A stretch of DNA of 64,000 bases from assembly GCF_028553725.1 (NCBI RefSeq), contig NZ_CP067124.1, positions 2,614,001 through 2,678,000 on the forward strand. The letters run 5' to 3'. Positions 1 through 10,091 of this stretch are shown here, one piece after another (the first letter of the stretch is position 1; every line of letters starts with the position of its first letter). A program made the translations under genes and the position numbers. The DNA is from Paracoccus alcaliphilus (GTDB taxonomy: Bacteria; Pseudomonadota; Alphaproteobacteria; Rhodobacterales; Rhodobacteraceae). The notes beneath the pieces are model-generated. The model saw nothing but the letters and a program-made list of their open reading frames with translations. It was not told the origin of the DNA and made no database searches.

Positions 1-22
1 GCGTCGCGGGACGCAAACCCGC

Positions 23-934
23 TCATGCCATCTCGCGCCGGCCACGGATCAGCCGGACGCCCCCGGTTTCCTGCATCAGCCGGGCCGCAGTTGGCCCGGT
101 ATCGGGCAGGGCCAGGACGGTCTCGCGCAGTTGGGCGATCGCCTCTTCGCTGCCTTTGGGCAGGGTGTCGGGGTCGATCGGCAGGCCGATGGTCACGCGA
201 TAGGTCTGGCGATGCTTGTTCAGCACCTCGTTGAACAGGGTCACGTCGCGCAAGGTCGGGTGCAGCGCGTCCAGCAGATAGAACAGTGCCGAATTGTGCG
301 CCCGGATCCGCAGCGGAATGACCGGCACCCGGAACTTGCGCGCGATCATCGCGGCCGAGGCCATCCAGGGCCGCTCATGCAGGCGCAGGCCCCGGCGATG
401 CGCCAGCCGGCCCGAGGGGAAGATCAGCCCGATCCGTCCCGCCTCCAGGGCCGCGCGGGTATAGTCCATCGTCGCCTTGGTCTTGGCATGGCTGCGCTTT
501 TCCACCCGCCATTCGACCCCGGCGATCAGGTCTGCCGTTTGCGGCAGGACCCGGATCATGTCGTGATTGGCATAGATGAACAGATCATTGCGCAGTTGCG
601 AGATCAGCGCATGCAGCACGATGCCGTCGGCGATGCCGGTCGGGTGGTTCGACACGATCAGCGCCGGACCCGAGGCGGGCAGATGCTCCAACCCCTCGAC
701 CCGGACATCGCGCAGGATCAGCCGGGCCATGCGGCGCATGATCTCATCCACCGGCAGGTCGCGGAATTCCGCCCCCAGATCCAGCGTGCGTGGATAGCGC
801 AGCAGCGGCATCATTACCGCCCGCGCGATGGCCGGAAGGACGCCGCGGGAATGAAGCCAGGGGGCCCGCTCGGCGATCAGCGGGTCAAGGCGGGCCTGCA
901 TTTCGGCCCGGGCTTCGGCAAGGGTCTCAGTCAT
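23..934 (-). CDS. PlsC-like lysophospholipid acyltransferase family protein
   Basis: Predicted membrane-associated acyltransferase that transfers an acyl chain to a lysophospholipid or related acceptor. The family block NHPTGIADG is visible about a third of the way in; it corresponds to the NHxxGxxDG active-site motif of the hemolysin-like LPLAT subgroup. FPSGR follows about 90 residues later. I chose the ATG at 934 because an AGG lies 9 nt upstream; in-frame ATGs at 940 and 970 are alternatives. The stop lies 42 nt from the downstream end of pepN on the same strand, so the two may be cotranscribed. Substrate (glycerolipid or ornithine lipid) cannot be told from sequence. Confidence 0.8.
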   Translation of the reverse strand: MTETLAEARAEMQARLDPLIAERAPWLHSRGVLPAIARAVMMPLLRYPRTLDLGAEFRDLPVDEIMRRMARLILRDVRVEGLEHLPASGPALIVSNHPTGIADGIVLHALISQLRNDLFIYANHDMIRVLPQTADLIAGVEWRVEKRSHAKTKATMDYTRAALEAGRIGLIFPSGRLAHRRGLRLHERPWMASAAMIARKFRVPVIPLRIRAHNSALFYLLDALHPTLRDVTLFNEVLNKHRQTYRVTIGLPIDPDTLPKGSEEAIAQLRETVLALPDTGPTAARLMQETGGVRLIRGRREMA

Positions 935-976
935 CTGCATGATCCTGCCCCGCCACCCCCAAGCGCACAAGCTGGA

Positions 977-3550
977 TCATTTCCGGGCGGCGATCATCCG
1001 CGAAACCATCTCGCGCAGGTTGCGGCTGATCCCCTCCATCGCGGCCATGCGCTGCAACGCCGCCAGCGCCTTTTCGCGCCGTCCCGCGTCATAGCGGGTC
1101 CAGGTCTCGAAGGCGGTGGACATGCGCGCCGCGATCTGCGGATTGGCGCGGTCCATCTTCATCAGCCAGTCGGCGGTGAAAGCGTAACCCGCGCCATCGG
1201 CCCGGTGAAAGCCCGCGTGATTCGCCGCCAGCCCGCCCAGCAGGGCGCGAAAGCGGTTCGGGTTCTTCCAGTCGAAATCCTTCCGCTTGGCAAGGGTTTG
1301 CGCGATCTGCACCGATTCGGCCACCGGCGCGACCATCGGCTGGATCATGAACCACTTGTCCATGACCAGTCGGTTGTCGCCGAACTCCTCTTCCAGCAGG
1401 CGCAGGGCGGTCTGGCCGCGTCCGCGACGGATCAGGCAGACCAGCGCCGCCATCCGTTCGGTCATGTTGCCGGCGGTGCCGAACAGCACCTCGGCGCGGT
1501 CGCCGCCGTCGATCCGGCTCAGCAGCCCCAGAACCGCGATGCGCAACGACCGCCGCGCCGCCGCATCCGCATCGGGGGAATAGGCGCCCGGTACCGCCAT
1601 CAGGCGGTAAAGGTTGGACAGCAGCGCCTCATGCGTCTCGGCGATGCGGCGGGCAAGATCGGTTCTGGCGGCATGGATCGCATCGGGGTCGGGCACAACC
1701 CCCCGCGCTGAAAGGCGGGTGGCGATTTCCTCTTCGGACGGCAGGTTCAGGCACAGCGCGCGAAAGGCCGGATCGGCATTCTCATCCGCGATCAGCTGGC
1801 CGATGGCGGCGATATAGTCATCCCCTGCCATGTTCCCCTGCGCCAGTTGTAACAGCGCCGACAGCGCCAGATCGCGACCGGCCTCCCACCGGGCGAAGGG
1901 ATCGCTGTCATGGGCCAGCAGAAAGGCGCGGGTCGCATCGTCGATTTCCCGCTCCAGAATCACCGGGGCGGAAAAGCCGCGCAGCGCCGAGACCACGGGC
2001 CGCGCCCCCAGACCATCAAAGCTGAAGCTCTGGCTGGCCTCGGTCATCTCGAGGATCTGGCTGGGCAGAACCTCATCGCCATTGGGGCCGATCAGCCCCA
2101 CCGAGATCGGGATCACGCGGGCGGGTTTGTCGGGTTGTCCGGGGGTGGGCGGGGTGTTCTGCGTGAAACGCAGGGTCAGCCGGCCATCACCCCAGTCCTC
2201 GGCCATCTTCAGGCGCGGCGTGCCCGCATCGGTATACCAGCGCTTGAACTGGGTCAGGTCGCGGCCGGTGGCATCCTCGAACACCTGCAACCAGTCCTCG
2301 ATGGTCGCGGCATCGCCGTCATGGCGCTGGAAATACAGGTCCAGCGACTTGCGATAGCCGTCGTCGCCCACCAGCCGCTTCAGCATGCCGATCACCTCGG
2401 CGCCTTTTTCATAGACCGTGGCGGTATAGAAATTGTTGATTTCCTCATAGTGATCGGGGCGCGGCGGATGGGCCAGCGGACCCTGATCCTCGCGGAACTG
2501 GCGCGCGCGCAGGGATTGCACGTCCGAGATCCGCTTGACCGCCGCCGAACGCATGTCAGCGGTGAACTGCTGGTCGCGAAAGACCGTCAGCCCCTCTTTC
2601 AGGCACAGCTGGAACCAGTCGCGACAGGTAATCCGGTTGCCGGTCCAGTTGTGGAAATATTCATGCGCGATCACCGATTCGATACGCTCGTAGTCGGCAT
2701 CCGTCGCCGTGTCCGGGCTGGCCAGAACCAGTTTGGAATTGAAGATGTTCAGTCCCTTGTTCTCCATCGCGCCCATGTTGAAGTCATCGACGGCGACGAT
2801 GTTGAACACGTCCAGATCATATTCGCGGCCATAGGCATCCTCGTCCCATTTCATCGACTTGATCAGCGATTCCATGGCGAAACCGGCGCGGTCCTGATCG
2901 CCGGGACGGACCCAGACATTCAGCGCCACATCGCGGCCCGACCGCGTGGTGAAGTGGTCGCTGACCGCCACCAGATCGCCTGCGACCAGCGCGAAAAGAT
3001 AGCTGGGCTTGGGCCAGGGATCGTGCCATTCCGCCAGCCCGGGTTCCTGCCGGACCGGGTTGCCGTTCGACAGCAGTACCGGCTGATCGCTGCGGACCAG
3101 CACGCGGAAAGTCGTCATCACATCGGGCCGGTCGGGATAGAAGGTGATGTGCCGGAACCCTTCGGCCTCGCATTGGGTGCAGAACATGCCGCCCGACAGA
3201 TACAGCCCCTCGAAGGCGGTATTGGCCGAGGGATCTATCTGGACTTCGGTTTCCAGCCGGAAGGGACCGGAGGGCAGGGCGGCGGCGGCGATGGTCAGGG
3301 TCTCGTCGTCGCGGCTGACATGGGCGGCGTCCGGCACCGCGCCATCAATGGTCAGCGACAGCAGCTTGATCTGCTTGCCGCCGTCCAGAACCAGATCGGC
3401 CCCCGATTCTCGGGGCTGGAAATCCAGCGCCGCCAGAACCCGCGTGGCGGCTGGCGCCAGGTCGAATTCCAGCGCGACCTGCTTCAGATCGAACGGATAG
3501 GGGCGATAATCGGCAAGAAATTGCTCATTCGCGGTGGCCTCGATGGTCAT
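977..3550 (-). CDS. pepN: Aminopeptidase N (M1 family zinc metallopeptidase)
   Basis: Cytosolic M1 aminopeptidase that removes N-terminal residues from peptides during protein turnover. The exopeptidase signature GAMEN is followed by the zinc site HEYFHNW (HExxH) and the downstream KEGLTVFRDQ, which supplies the third ligand Glu. The 857-residue length fits proteobacterial PepN. The frame stays open for 50 more codons upstream, but the ATG at 3550 (MTIEAT) has a GGGAGAAG ribosome site directly upstream and matches the usual family N-terminus. Long open frames on the opposite strand are GC-driven shadows. Confidence 0.95.
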   Translation of the reverse strand: MTIEATANEQFLADYRPYPFDLKQVALEFDLAPAATRVLAALDFQPRESGADLVLDGGKQIKLLSLTIDGAVPDAAHVSRDDETLTIAAAALPSGPFRLETEVQIDPSANTAFEGLYLSGGMFCTQCEAEGFRHITFYPDRPDVMTTFRVLVRSDQPVLLSNGNPVRQEPGLAEWHDPWPKPSYLFALVAGDLVAVSDHFTTRSGRDVALNVWVRPGDQDRAGFAMESLIKSMKWDEDAYGREYDLDVFNIVAVDDFNMGAMENKGLNIFNSKLVLASPDTATDADYERIESVIAHEYFHNWTGNRITCRDWFQLCLKEGLTVFRDQQFTADMRSAAVKRISDVQSLRARQFREDQGPLAHPPRPDHYEEINNFYTATVYEKGAEVIGMLKRLVGDDGYRKSLDLYFQRHDGDAATIEDWLQVFEDATGRDLTQFKRWYTDAGTPRLKMAEDWGDGRLTLRFTQNTPPTPGQPDKPARVIPISVGLIGPNGDEVLPSQILEMTEASQSFSFDGLGARPVVSALRGFSAPVILEREIDDATRAFLLAHDSDPFARWEAGRDLALSALLQLAQGNMAGDDYIAAIGQLIADENADPAFRALCLNLPSEEEIATRLSARGVVPDPDAIHAARTDLARRIAETHEALLSNLYRLMAVPGAYSPDADAAARRSLRIAVLGLLSRIDGGDRAEVLFGTAGNMTERMAALVCLIRRGRGQTALRLLEEEFGDNRLVMDKWFMIQPMVAPVAESVQIAQTLAKRKDFDWKNPNRFRALLGGLAANHAGFHRADGAGYAFTADWLMKMDRANPQIAARMSTAFETWTRYDAGRREKALAALQRMAAMEGISRNLREMVSRMIAARK

Positions 3551-3745
3551 GCTCTTCTCCCGCAGCGAAAAAAAGACCCGGGGCAAGGGAACCCGGCTTT
3601 TATCCTTGGTGTTATTCGCCTGAATGCCGGGTCGCAAGACAGGCCGATGGTTGCAGGCGAATTGTGCAATTGACAGCCGTGACCGGATTGTCGAAACCAT
3701 GAAACGCTAAACCGGTGTTTATAAAACTGAATCTGGAGGCCAGCG

Positions 3746-4459
3746 ATGACCCATGACCCAAATGATCCGAACCGGACCCAACCGGACGAGCCGAAGGAAA
3801 CCTATGTGGAGCCGGTAGAGCGTCGTTCGTCGCCCCTGCCGCTGATCATCGGTGTCCTTCTGGCACTGGCGCTGGCCTATTTCGTGCTGCAGCGTTTCAT
3901 GGCTGATGACACCGTGGCCGTCGAAGGCGACACCACCACCGTCACCACCGAAGAACCCGCCGCCGAGGAAGCCGCCGACGATGCGGCAGCCGCTGCGGAT
4001 GAGGCAGCAGACGCTGCGGGCGACGCCGCCGATGCGGCCTCGGATGCCGCCGATGACGCCGCCACCGCTACGGGCGAGGCTGCCGAAGCCGCCGCCGAAA
4101 GCGCAGCGGATGCCGCCGAAACCGCCGCCGACGCTGCCGGAGAGGCTGCCGATGATGCCGCTGACGCCACTGGCGCGGCCGTCGACGACGCTGCCGAAGC
4201 GGCTGGCGAGGCTGCCGATGCCGCCGCGACCGAGGCGGAAAACGCCGCCGACGCCGCCAGCGACGCGGCTGCCGAAACGGGCGCAGCGGTCGATGGCGCG
4301 GTGAATGACGCCGTGGATGCGGCAGAGGACGCCGCCGCCGAAGCCGAGGCTGCGGCCGACAATGCCGCCGACGCGCTGGACGACGCGATCTCGGTCGAGG
4401 ACGAACCCGCCACGACGGGCACCGGGGGCACCACCACGACGACCCCTCCGGCGAACTGA
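3746..4459 (+). CDS. Alanine-rich single-pass membrane-anchored protein
   Basis: Unrecognised 237-residue protein. A short acidic/proline N-terminus (about residues 1-30) is followed by one hydrophobic segment (LPLIIGVLLALALAYFVL, about 32-49). Then come about 160 residues of Ala with Asp and Glu in AADAA/ADDAA patterns, ending in a Thr/Pro tail. The arrangement suggests an inner-membrane anchor with a long acidic helical or extended periplasmic arm. It is divergent from pepN and followed by a strong terminator. Low complexity makes homology unreliable, and the reverse strand is also open (Ser/Ala-rich), which I regard as a compositional shadow. Confidence 0.6.
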   Translation: MTHDPNDPNRTQPDEPKETYVEPVERRSSPLPLIIGVLLALALAYFVLQRFMADDTVAVEGDTTTVTTEEPAAEEAADDAAAAADEAADAAGDAADAASDAADDAATATGEAAEAAAESAADAAETAADAAGEAADDAADATGAAVDDAAEAAGEAADAAATEAENAADAASDAAAETGAAVDGAVNDAVDAAEDAAAEAEAAADNAADALDDAISVEDEPATTGTGGTTTTTPPAN

Positions 4460-4484
4460 TCCGATCCACGCCGCGAATACCATG

Positions 4485-4512
4485 AACACCGCGCGAATTC
4501 TCGCGCGGTGTT
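4485..4512 (+). terminator. Rho-independent terminator
   Basis: Perfect 12-bp inverted repeat AACACCGCGCGA / TCGCGCGGTGTT around an ATTC loop, followed by TTTTC. It sits 25 nt after the stop of the Ala-rich gene and 180 nt before pntA, so it isolates the two units. Confidence 0.85.
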
Positions 4513-4653
4513 TTCATTTCTGCGGCCATTTTCGCGGCAAGGTTGCTACGACTTTGGTCACACGCAACTATCCGCAACCGCCGAACGATCCGTCCTTTAG
4601 GTGCAACGGCGATGTTAGCGCACTTGTGAAAGATTGTTTCGCGATGGTATGGG

Positions 4654-4671
4654 TTGCCCAATTCTGGGCAA
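4654..4671. promoter_or_regulatory. Inverted repeat in the pntA leader (possible operator)
   Basis: TTGCCCA-ATTC-TGGGCAA is a perfect 7-bp inverted repeat 24 nt before the pntA start codon. No T-run follows, so a terminator is unlikely. A regulator binding site or a small leader hairpin near the ribosome site are the alternatives. Confidence 0.35.
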
Positions 4672-4695
4672 TAGGAACTGGGGGGCCTTCATAGG

Positions 4696-6270
4696 ATGAA
4701 GATCGGCGCGTTGAAGGAGAGTTTTGAGGGGGAGGCTCGTGTTTCGATCACGCCCTCCTCGTCCTTGCATCTCCAGAAACTGGGACATGAGGTATTCATC
4801 GAATCCGGGGCTGGCGCGCGCGCCGGTTTCTCGGACGAGGATTACGCGGCGGCGGGGGTGACGGTCGAGGCGACGGCGGCCAGCCTTCTGGCGGCGGTCG
4901 ATGTGGTGGCCAGGGTGCGCCCCCCCAGCGAGAGCGAAATCGGCCAGATGCGCGAAGGCCAGACGCTGATCTCGTTCTTTTATCCGGCGCAGAACAGCGA
5001 GTTGCTGGAAGCAGCCCGCCAGCAGGGCATCACCGCCATCGCCATGGACATGGTGCCGCGGATCTCGCGGGCGCAGAAGATGGACGCGCTGTCCTCGATG
5101 GCCAATATCGCCGGTTACCGTTCGGTGATCGAGGCGGCCAACAATTTCGGCCGTTTCTTCACCGGTCAGGTGACGGCGGCGGGCAAGGTGCCTCCGGCCA
5201 GGGTTCTGGTGGTGGGCGCGGGCGTGGCCGGTCTGGCGGCGATCGGGGCTTCGGTCAGTCTGGGCGCGCAGGTTTATGCCTTCGACGTGCGCCCCGAAGT
5301 GGCCGAGCAGATCGAATCGATGGGGGCCGAGTTCGTCTTTCTCGATTTCGAGGAACAGGCGCAGGACGGGGCCGCGACCGGCGGCTATGCCGCGCCCTCC
5401 AGCCCGGAATTCCGCGAAAAGCAGCTGGAGAAGTTCCGCGAGCTGGCGCCGCAGATGGATATCGTCATCACCACGGCGCTGATCCCGGGCCGCGATGCGC
5501 CCAAGCTGTGGACGAAGGACATGGTCGAGGCGATGAAGCGCGGCAGCGTCATCGTCGATCTGGCCGCCGAAAAGGGCGGCAATTGCGATCTGACCGTGCC
5601 GGACGAGCGGATCGTGACCAACAATGGCGTGACCATCATCGGCTATACCGATTTCCCCTCGCGCATGGGTGCACAGGCCTCCGAGCTTTACGGCAACAAC
5701 ATCCGCCATTTCATGTCCGATCTGACGCTGAAGAAAGACGGCGTGATCGACCACAACATGGAGGACGACGTGATCCGTGGCGCCACCGTCACCCGCGATC
5801 ACGACATCACCTGGCCGCCTCCGCCGCCGAAGGTTGCGGCCATCGCGGCGCAGAAGCCCAAGGAGAAGAAGAAGGAACTGACGGTCGAGGAGCGCCGTGC
5901 CGCCGAGGTCGCGGCCTTCCGCGCCGAGACCAGAAGCCAGGTCACGCTGCTGGTGGCCGGGGGTCTGTTCCTGCTGCTGATCGGGCTGGTCGCTCCGGCC
6001 AGCTTCCTGTCGCATTTCATCGTCTTCGTGCTGGCCTGTTTCGTGGGCTTCCGGGTGATCTGGAACGTCGCCCATTCGCTGCACACGCCGCTGATGGCGA
6101 TCACCAATGCGATCTCGTCGATCATCATTCTGGGGGCGCTGATGCAGATCGGCTCGGGCTCGGCCTGGGTGGTGGTGCTGGGGGCGCTGGCGGTGCTGAT
6201 GGCGGGCGTCAACATCTTCGGCGGCTTCCTCGTCACCCGGCGCATGCTCGCCATGTTCCAGAAATCGTAA
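4696..6270 (+). CDS. pntA: NAD(P) transhydrogenase subunit alpha
   Basis: Alpha subunit of the proton-translocating transhydrogenase, which uses the proton gradient to make NADPH from NADH. Domain I starts MKIGALKES and carries the Rossmann motif [11 protein letters not shown] near residue 175. After a charged linker ([13 protein letters not shown]) come four hydrophobic helices in the C-terminal 140 residues. At 524 residues it is the fused long form, as in E. coli, rather than the split PntAA/PntAB form. pntB follows after 10 nt. Confidence 0.95.
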   Translation: MKIGALKESFEGEARVSITPSSSLHLQKLGHEVFIESGAGARAGFSDEDYAAAGVTVEATAASLLAAVDVVARVRPPSESEIGQMREGQTLISFFYPAQNSELLEAARQQGITAIAMDMVPRISRAQKMDALSSMANIAGYRSVIEAANNFGRFFTGQVTAAGKVPPARVLVVGAGVAGLAAIGASVSLGAQVYAFDVRPEVAEQIESMGAEFVFLDFEEQAQDGAATGGYAAPSSPEFREKQLEKFRELAPQMDIVITTALIPGRDAPKLWTKDMVEAMKRGSVIVDLAAEKGGNCDLTVPDERIVTNNGVTIIGYTDFPSRMGAQASELYGNNIRHFMSDLTLKKDGVIDHNMEDDVIRGATVTRDHDITWPPPPPKVAAIAAQKPKEKKKELTVEERRAAEVAAFRAETRSQVTLLVAGGLFLLLIGLVAPASFLSHFIVFVLACFVGFRVIWNVAHSLHTPLMAITNAISSIIILGALMQIGSGSAWVVVLGALAVLMAGVNIFGGFLVTRRMLAMFQKS

Positions 6271-6280
6271 GGAGGGGCTG

Positions 6281-7723
6281 ATGGAATACGGATTTACCAC
6301 TGCCGTCTATGTGGTTGCTTCGATCCTGTTCATCCTCTCGCTGGGGGGGCTGTCGGGTCAGGAAAGCGCCAAGCGCGCGATCTGGTACGGCATCGTCGGC
6401 ATGGCGCTGGCGGTGCTGGCGACGCTGTTCGGGCCGGGCGCGGGCAACTGGTGGCTGTCGGCGATCATGATCGCCATCGGCGGCAGCGTCGGTTTCGTCA
6501 TCGCCAAGCGCGTGCAGATGACCGAGATGCCGCAGCTGGTCGCGGCGATGCACAGCCTCGTCGGTCTGGCGGCGGTCTTTGTCGGCTTCAACGCCCAGAT
6601 CGAGCTGGCCCGGGTGCTGCGCGAAAAGGCCGCCGATGCCGCCGTCACCTTCGAGGGCTTCGCCGCCGTTCTGGCCCACAAGACCCCGGCCGAGATCGCG
6701 GTGCTGAAGATCGAGGTGTTCCTTGGCATCTTCATCGGCGCGATCACCTTCACCGGCTCGGTCGTGGCCTTCGGCAAGCTGGCGGGCCGCATCGACGGCA
6801 AGCCGAAAAAGCTGCCGGGCGGGCATATGCTGAATGCCACCGCGCTGGCGCTGTCGATCCTGTTCGGGGTGCTTTACTGCGCCGATGTCGGATCCCCCGT
6901 GCTGTGGCTGGTGCTGATCACCCTGCTGGCCTTCTTCATCGGCTATCACCTGATCATGGGCATCGGCGGCGCCGACATGCCGGTGGTTGTGTCGATGCTG
7001 AACAGCTATTCCGGCTGGGCGGCGGCGGCGATCGGCTTCACCCTTGGCAACGACCTGCTGATCGTCACGGGCGCGCTGGTCGGCTCGTCAGGTGCGATCC
7101 TCAGCTATATCATGTGCAAGGCGATGAACCGCCATTTCGTCAGCGTGATCCTGGGCGGCTTCGGCGGCGAGACCGGCCCTGCCGCGGAGATCGAGGGCGA
7201 ACAGATCGCCATCGACGCCGACGGCGTGGCGGCGGCGCTGAACGATGCCGACAGCGTGGTGATCGTGCCGGGTTACGGCATGGCGGTGGCGCAGGCGCAG
7301 GCGGCGGTCAGCGAGTTGACCCGCAAGCTGCGCGCGGCGGGCAAGGAGGTGCGTTTCGCCATCCACCCGGTCGCGGGCCGTCTGCCCGGCCACATGAACG
7401 TGCTGCTGGCCGAGGCCAAGGTGCCCTATGACATCGTGCTGGAGATGGACGAGATCAACGACGATTTCCCCTCGACCGACGTGGTGATCGTGATCGGCAG
7501 CAACGACATCGTGAACCCGGCGGCGCAGGATGATCCCAACAGCCCCATCGCCGGGATGCCGGTGCTGGAGGTCTGGAAGGCGAAACAGGTCTTCGTGTCG
7601 AAACGCGGTCAGGGCACCGGCTATTCCGGCATCGAAAACCCCCTGTTCTTCAAGGACAACACCCGAATGTTCTATGGCGACGCAAAGGACAGCATCAATA
7701 AACTCATGCCAATGGTCGAGTGA
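6281..7723 (+). CDS. pntB: NAD(P) transhydrogenase subunit beta
   Basis: Beta subunit of the transhydrogenase. About 260 residues of multiple transmembrane helices are followed by the cytosolic NADP(H)-binding domain, where [15 protein letters not shown] and later [14 protein letters not shown] are typical family blocks. The 480-residue length is standard. A GGAGGGGCTG ribosome site fills the 10-nt gap after pntA, and a terminator lies 23 nt after the stop, so pntA-pntB form a two-gene operon. Confidence 0.95.
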   Translation: MEYGFTTAVYVVASILFILSLGGLSGQESAKRAIWYGIVGMALAVLATLFGPGAGNWWLSAIMIAIGGSVGFVIAKRVQMTEMPQLVAAMHSLVGLAAVFVGFNAQIELARVLREKAADAAVTFEGFAAVLAHKTPAEIAVLKIEVFLGIFIGAITFTGSVVAFGKLAGRIDGKPKKLPGGHMLNATALALSILFGVLYCADVGSPVLWLVLITLLAFFIGYHLIMGIGGADMPVVVSMLNSYSGWAAAAIGFTLGNDLLIVTGALVGSSGAILSYIMCKAMNRHFVSVILGGFGGETGPAAEIEGEQIAIDADGVAAALNDADSVVIVPGYGMAVAQAQAAVSELTRKLRAAGKEVRFAIHPVAGRLPGHMNVLLAEAKVPYDIVLEMDEINDDFPSTDVVIVIGSNDIVNPAAQDDPNSPIAGMPVLEVWKAKQVFVSKRGQGTGYSGIENPLFFKDNTRMFYGDAKDSINKLMPMVE

Positions 7724-7746
7724 AGGGCAGCATCGGCATGACCAGG

Positions 7747-7773
7747 AAAGGGCGCGCGTGACGCGCCCTTTTT
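7747..7773 (+). terminator. Rho-independent terminator after pntB
   Basis: AAAGGGCGCG / CGCGCCCTTT with a CGTGA loop and a run of five T. It closes the pntA-pntB operon. Confidence 0.85.
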
Positions 7774-7914
7774 CATATCCTGACGAAACCCTTGGCATTG
7801 CGGCTTTCCGGTCAATGCCGAGGGGCTTTTTGCGATGATCGGATGCCATGCCGGTTGGAAAATGCGCGCGATCATGGCAGGGAAAACAGACGGGCATCCT
7901 GCCCCGCACCGAAT

Positions 7915-9228
7915 ATGGAGGCCCGCGTGGGTCCGGCAACCGAACATCCCCTGCGCTATGAACTGGCAAGCGAGCTGCACGCCCGGCCCTCGCCACGGCT
8001 GACGGCACCCGCGACCTGCGCCTTCGTCGCCTTCAAGGAGCCACGCAACGCCGCCAATCGCGACCGGGGTCAGGATGTCGCGCACCTGTCGCAACTGACC
8101 ACCCGCCACGGCGGACCGCGCCCCGATCCCGAGGACAGCCATTATCAGGGCAAGCTGGGCCGCCACGATCTGAAATGGGAAAGCCACACTGAATTCGTGA
8201 CCTATATGGCGACGGTGCCGGGCCTGCCGATCCGCCCATTCGATCCCAGCGCCGGGGCGATCTTTCCCGAGGACTGGCAGCGTCAGGCGCCGGGCAAACG
8301 GATCGCGGCGGTGCTGGTCCAGATCGACTTTCTGCCCGACGATCCCGCCGAGGCGCTGGAGCGGATGGGCAACTGGTTCGCCCGCGACAGCCTGACCTCT
8401 GTCTGGGTGCTGGACGAATCGGCGATGATCGCCGGCGATTTCCGCATCGATTCCGACGGCTGGATGCGTTTCGCGCTGTTCGTGCGTCCGGATGTCGGGG
8501 CAGGGCGGATCGGTCGCATCCTGCACCGTCTGGTCGAGCTGGAAACCTATCGCGCCATGTCGATGCTGGGTCTTGGCCGCGCTCGTGGCCTGTCACGCCG
8601 CCTGAACGAGCTGGAACCGCGCCTGACCGCCATTGTCGAGGGAATGACCGACGGGCGGGAACCGGACGAGGTGCTGCATGACCTGCTGGCGGTTTCCGCC
8701 GAACTGGAGGCGCAGGCGGTGCAGCACAGTTTCCGCTTTGGCGCGACGGCGGCCTATGAGGCGATCGTCATGGACCGAATCCAGGCCCTGCGCGAGAGCC
8801 GCTTTCATGGCCGCCAGATGCTGACCGAATTCATGCGCCGCCGCTATCAGCCCGCGATGCGCACCGTCAAATCCGCCGAGGCGCGACTGAACCAGATGAT
8901 CGACCGCACCGAACGCGCAGGCGAGTTGCTGCGCACGCGCGTGGATGTCCAGCGCTCGGCCCAGAATCAGGACCTTCTGTCGCGGATGGACCGGCGCGCG
9001 GATCTGCAATTGCGGCTGCAACACACGGTCGAGGGGCTGTCTGTCGTCGCCATCAGCTATTACGCGGTGGGGCTGCTGTCCTATGCCTTGGCGCCGGTCG
9101 CTTCGGCTTTGGTGCTGGACAAGGCCATTCTGGTCGCCGCATTGACCCCCATCGCCGTTCTGGTGGTGTGGTGGGGGATGCGCCGCGTCCGCCGCAGCCT
9201 GCATGACGGCGATACGCCGCATTCCTAG
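7915..9228 (+). CDS. DUF3422 family membrane-anchored protein
   Basis: A 437-residue protein of unknown function. The N-terminal LHARPSPRL block and the overall pattern match DUF3422, a family common in alphaproteobacteria. The C-terminus has two hydrophobic segments (AISYYAVGLLSYAL and AALTPIAVLVVWWGM) preceded by a predicted coiled-coil region rich in Arg and Gln, so it is probably anchored to the inner membrane by its C-terminus. The ATG at 7915 gives the family-typical start; the upstream open stretch has no family character. It probably has its own promoter after the pntB terminator. Confidence 0.8.
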   Translation: MEARVGPATEHPLRYELASELHARPSPRLTAPATCAFVAFKEPRNAANRDRGQDVAHLSQLTTRHGGPRPDPEDSHYQGKLGRHDLKWESHTEFVTYMATVPGLPIRPFDPSAGAIFPEDWQRQAPGKRIAAVLVQIDFLPDDPAEALERMGNWFARDSLTSVWVLDESAMIAGDFRIDSDGWMRFALFVRPDVGAGRIGRILHRLVELETYRAMSMLGLGRARGLSRRLNELEPRLTAIVEGMTDGREPDEVLHDLLAVSAELEAQAVQHSFRFGATAAYEAIVMDRIQALRESRFHGRQMLTEFMRRRYQPAMRTVKSAEARLNQMIDRTERAGELLRTRVDVQRSAQNQDLLSRMDRRADLQLRLQHTVEGLSVVAISYYAVGLLSYALAPVASALVLDKAILVAALTPIAVLVVWWGMRRVRRSLHDGDTPHS

Positions 9229-9254
9229 AAATTCACTGACCCCGAGGTATTCCT

Positions 9255-9599
9255 ATGACCAGAACGCTGACCCTTTACGGCCTTGCCCATTGCTCGACCT
9301 GCCAGAAGGCGCAGGCCGAACTCGAGGCCAATGGCTGGAGCGTGTCGTTCCGCGACGTGCAGAAACAGCCGCTGGACGAAGAGTTGCGCCGCAGGCTGGT
9401 GGCGGAATGGAGCGACAAGATCATCAATCGCGCCAGCCTGACCTGGCGCGGCATGTCCGAGGCCGAACGCGCCGCCGATCCGGTCGCGATGATGGGCGAA
9501 AAACCCAGCGTGATGAAACGTCCGGCCATCGAGGCAGGCGATCTGCGCCTGCTGGGCTGGACCGCCAATGTCAAACGCGCGCTTGGCGTGCCGGTCTGA
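9255..9599 (+). CDS. Spx/ArsC-family thioredoxin-fold protein (YffB-like)
   Basis: A 114-residue protein of the arsenate reductase/Spx superfamily. The N-terminal TLYGLAHCSTCQKA places a CxxC motif at the end of the first strand, and SLTWRGM and EKPSVMKRP occupy the usual later positions. The family acts in thiol chemistry, but the substrate is unknown; it resembles the YffB branch more than true arsenate reductases. A GAGGT ribosome site precedes the ATG. It converges with the following minus-strand gene. Confidence 0.75.
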   Translation: MTRTLTLYGLAHCSTCQKAQAELEANGWSVSFRDVQKQPLDEELRRRLVAEWSDKIINRASLTWRGMSEAERAADPVAMMGEKPSVMKRPAIEAGDLRLLGWTANVKRALGVPV

Positions 9600-9602
9600 T
9601 CT

Positions 9603-10031
9603 TCAGCCCTTGTTGCTGGCCAGTGAGGCCAGCAACGGCCGCAGTCCGGACAGGTCATATCCAGCCTTTGCCGCCGTTTCGAGAATATCGGTTTCAGGCA
9701 GTTTTCCGGCCTGATTCAACGCCCAGAGCACCGTGCTGCGATTGCCCGAACGACAATAGGCAAAGACTGGCTGCTCACCGCTGATCGCCTGACCGAAGCC
9801 GGAAATCAGCTCGGGCGTGATCTGACCGGGGGTAAAGGGCAGATAGTGATATTCCATCCCCGCGGCCTTTGCCGCATCCTTGAAGACCTTGTGGTCGATA
9901 TCGGGCGTGATCTCGGCATCGGGGCGGTTGTTGATCAGCACCTTGAACCCGGCATCCGCCAGTCGCTGAACGTCCTCGGGGGCGATCTGCGGCGAAACGG
10001 CAAGATCGGGGGTCAATTGACGCAAATCCAT
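9603..10031 (-). CDS. TIGR01244/DUF442-type phosphatase-like or sulfurtransferase-like protein
   Basis: About 142 residues with the dual-specificity-phosphatase loop CRSGNRS (Cx5R) near residue 91, preceded by the block INNRPDAE. This combination is typical of the TIGR01244 (BLH-like) family. In other bacteria, relatives are linked to sulfide or persulfide metabolism. Start choice: ATG 10031 has AAGGG 7 nt upstream and gives the family start MDLRQLTP; ATG 10055 also has a purine-rich site. Function here is inferred only from family. Confidence 0.7.
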   Translation of the reverse strand: MDLRQLTPDLAVSPQIAPEDVQRLADAGFKVLINNRPDAEITPDIDHKVFKDAAKAAGMEYHYLPFTPGQITPELISGFGQAISGEQPVFAYCRSGNRSTVLWALNQAGKLPETDILETAAKAGYDLSGLRPLLASLASNKG

Positions 10032-10091
10032 GGCAAGCCCTTGCTGCGGTTTCATGCTGTCCCCCGGATTGCGGTTATTCGCCCCTGAATG

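Noticed and set aside
131..3673. Long plus-strand open frames (526 and 587 codons) antisense to the acyltransferase and pepN genes
   Set aside because: They mirror the codon bias of strongly conserved minus-strand genes, are rich in Arg, Gln, His and Gly, and show no family motifs. Typical shadows in high-GC DNA.
3877..4437. Ser/Ala-rich minus-strand frame across the Ala-rich gene
   Set aside because: A by-product of GCC/GGC repetition. The plus-strand frame has a membrane segment, a plausible start and a terminator.
4615..6300. 561-codon minus-strand frame antisense to pntA
   Set aside because: pntA is unambiguous on the other strand; the antisense product is His/Arg/Gln-rich low complexity.
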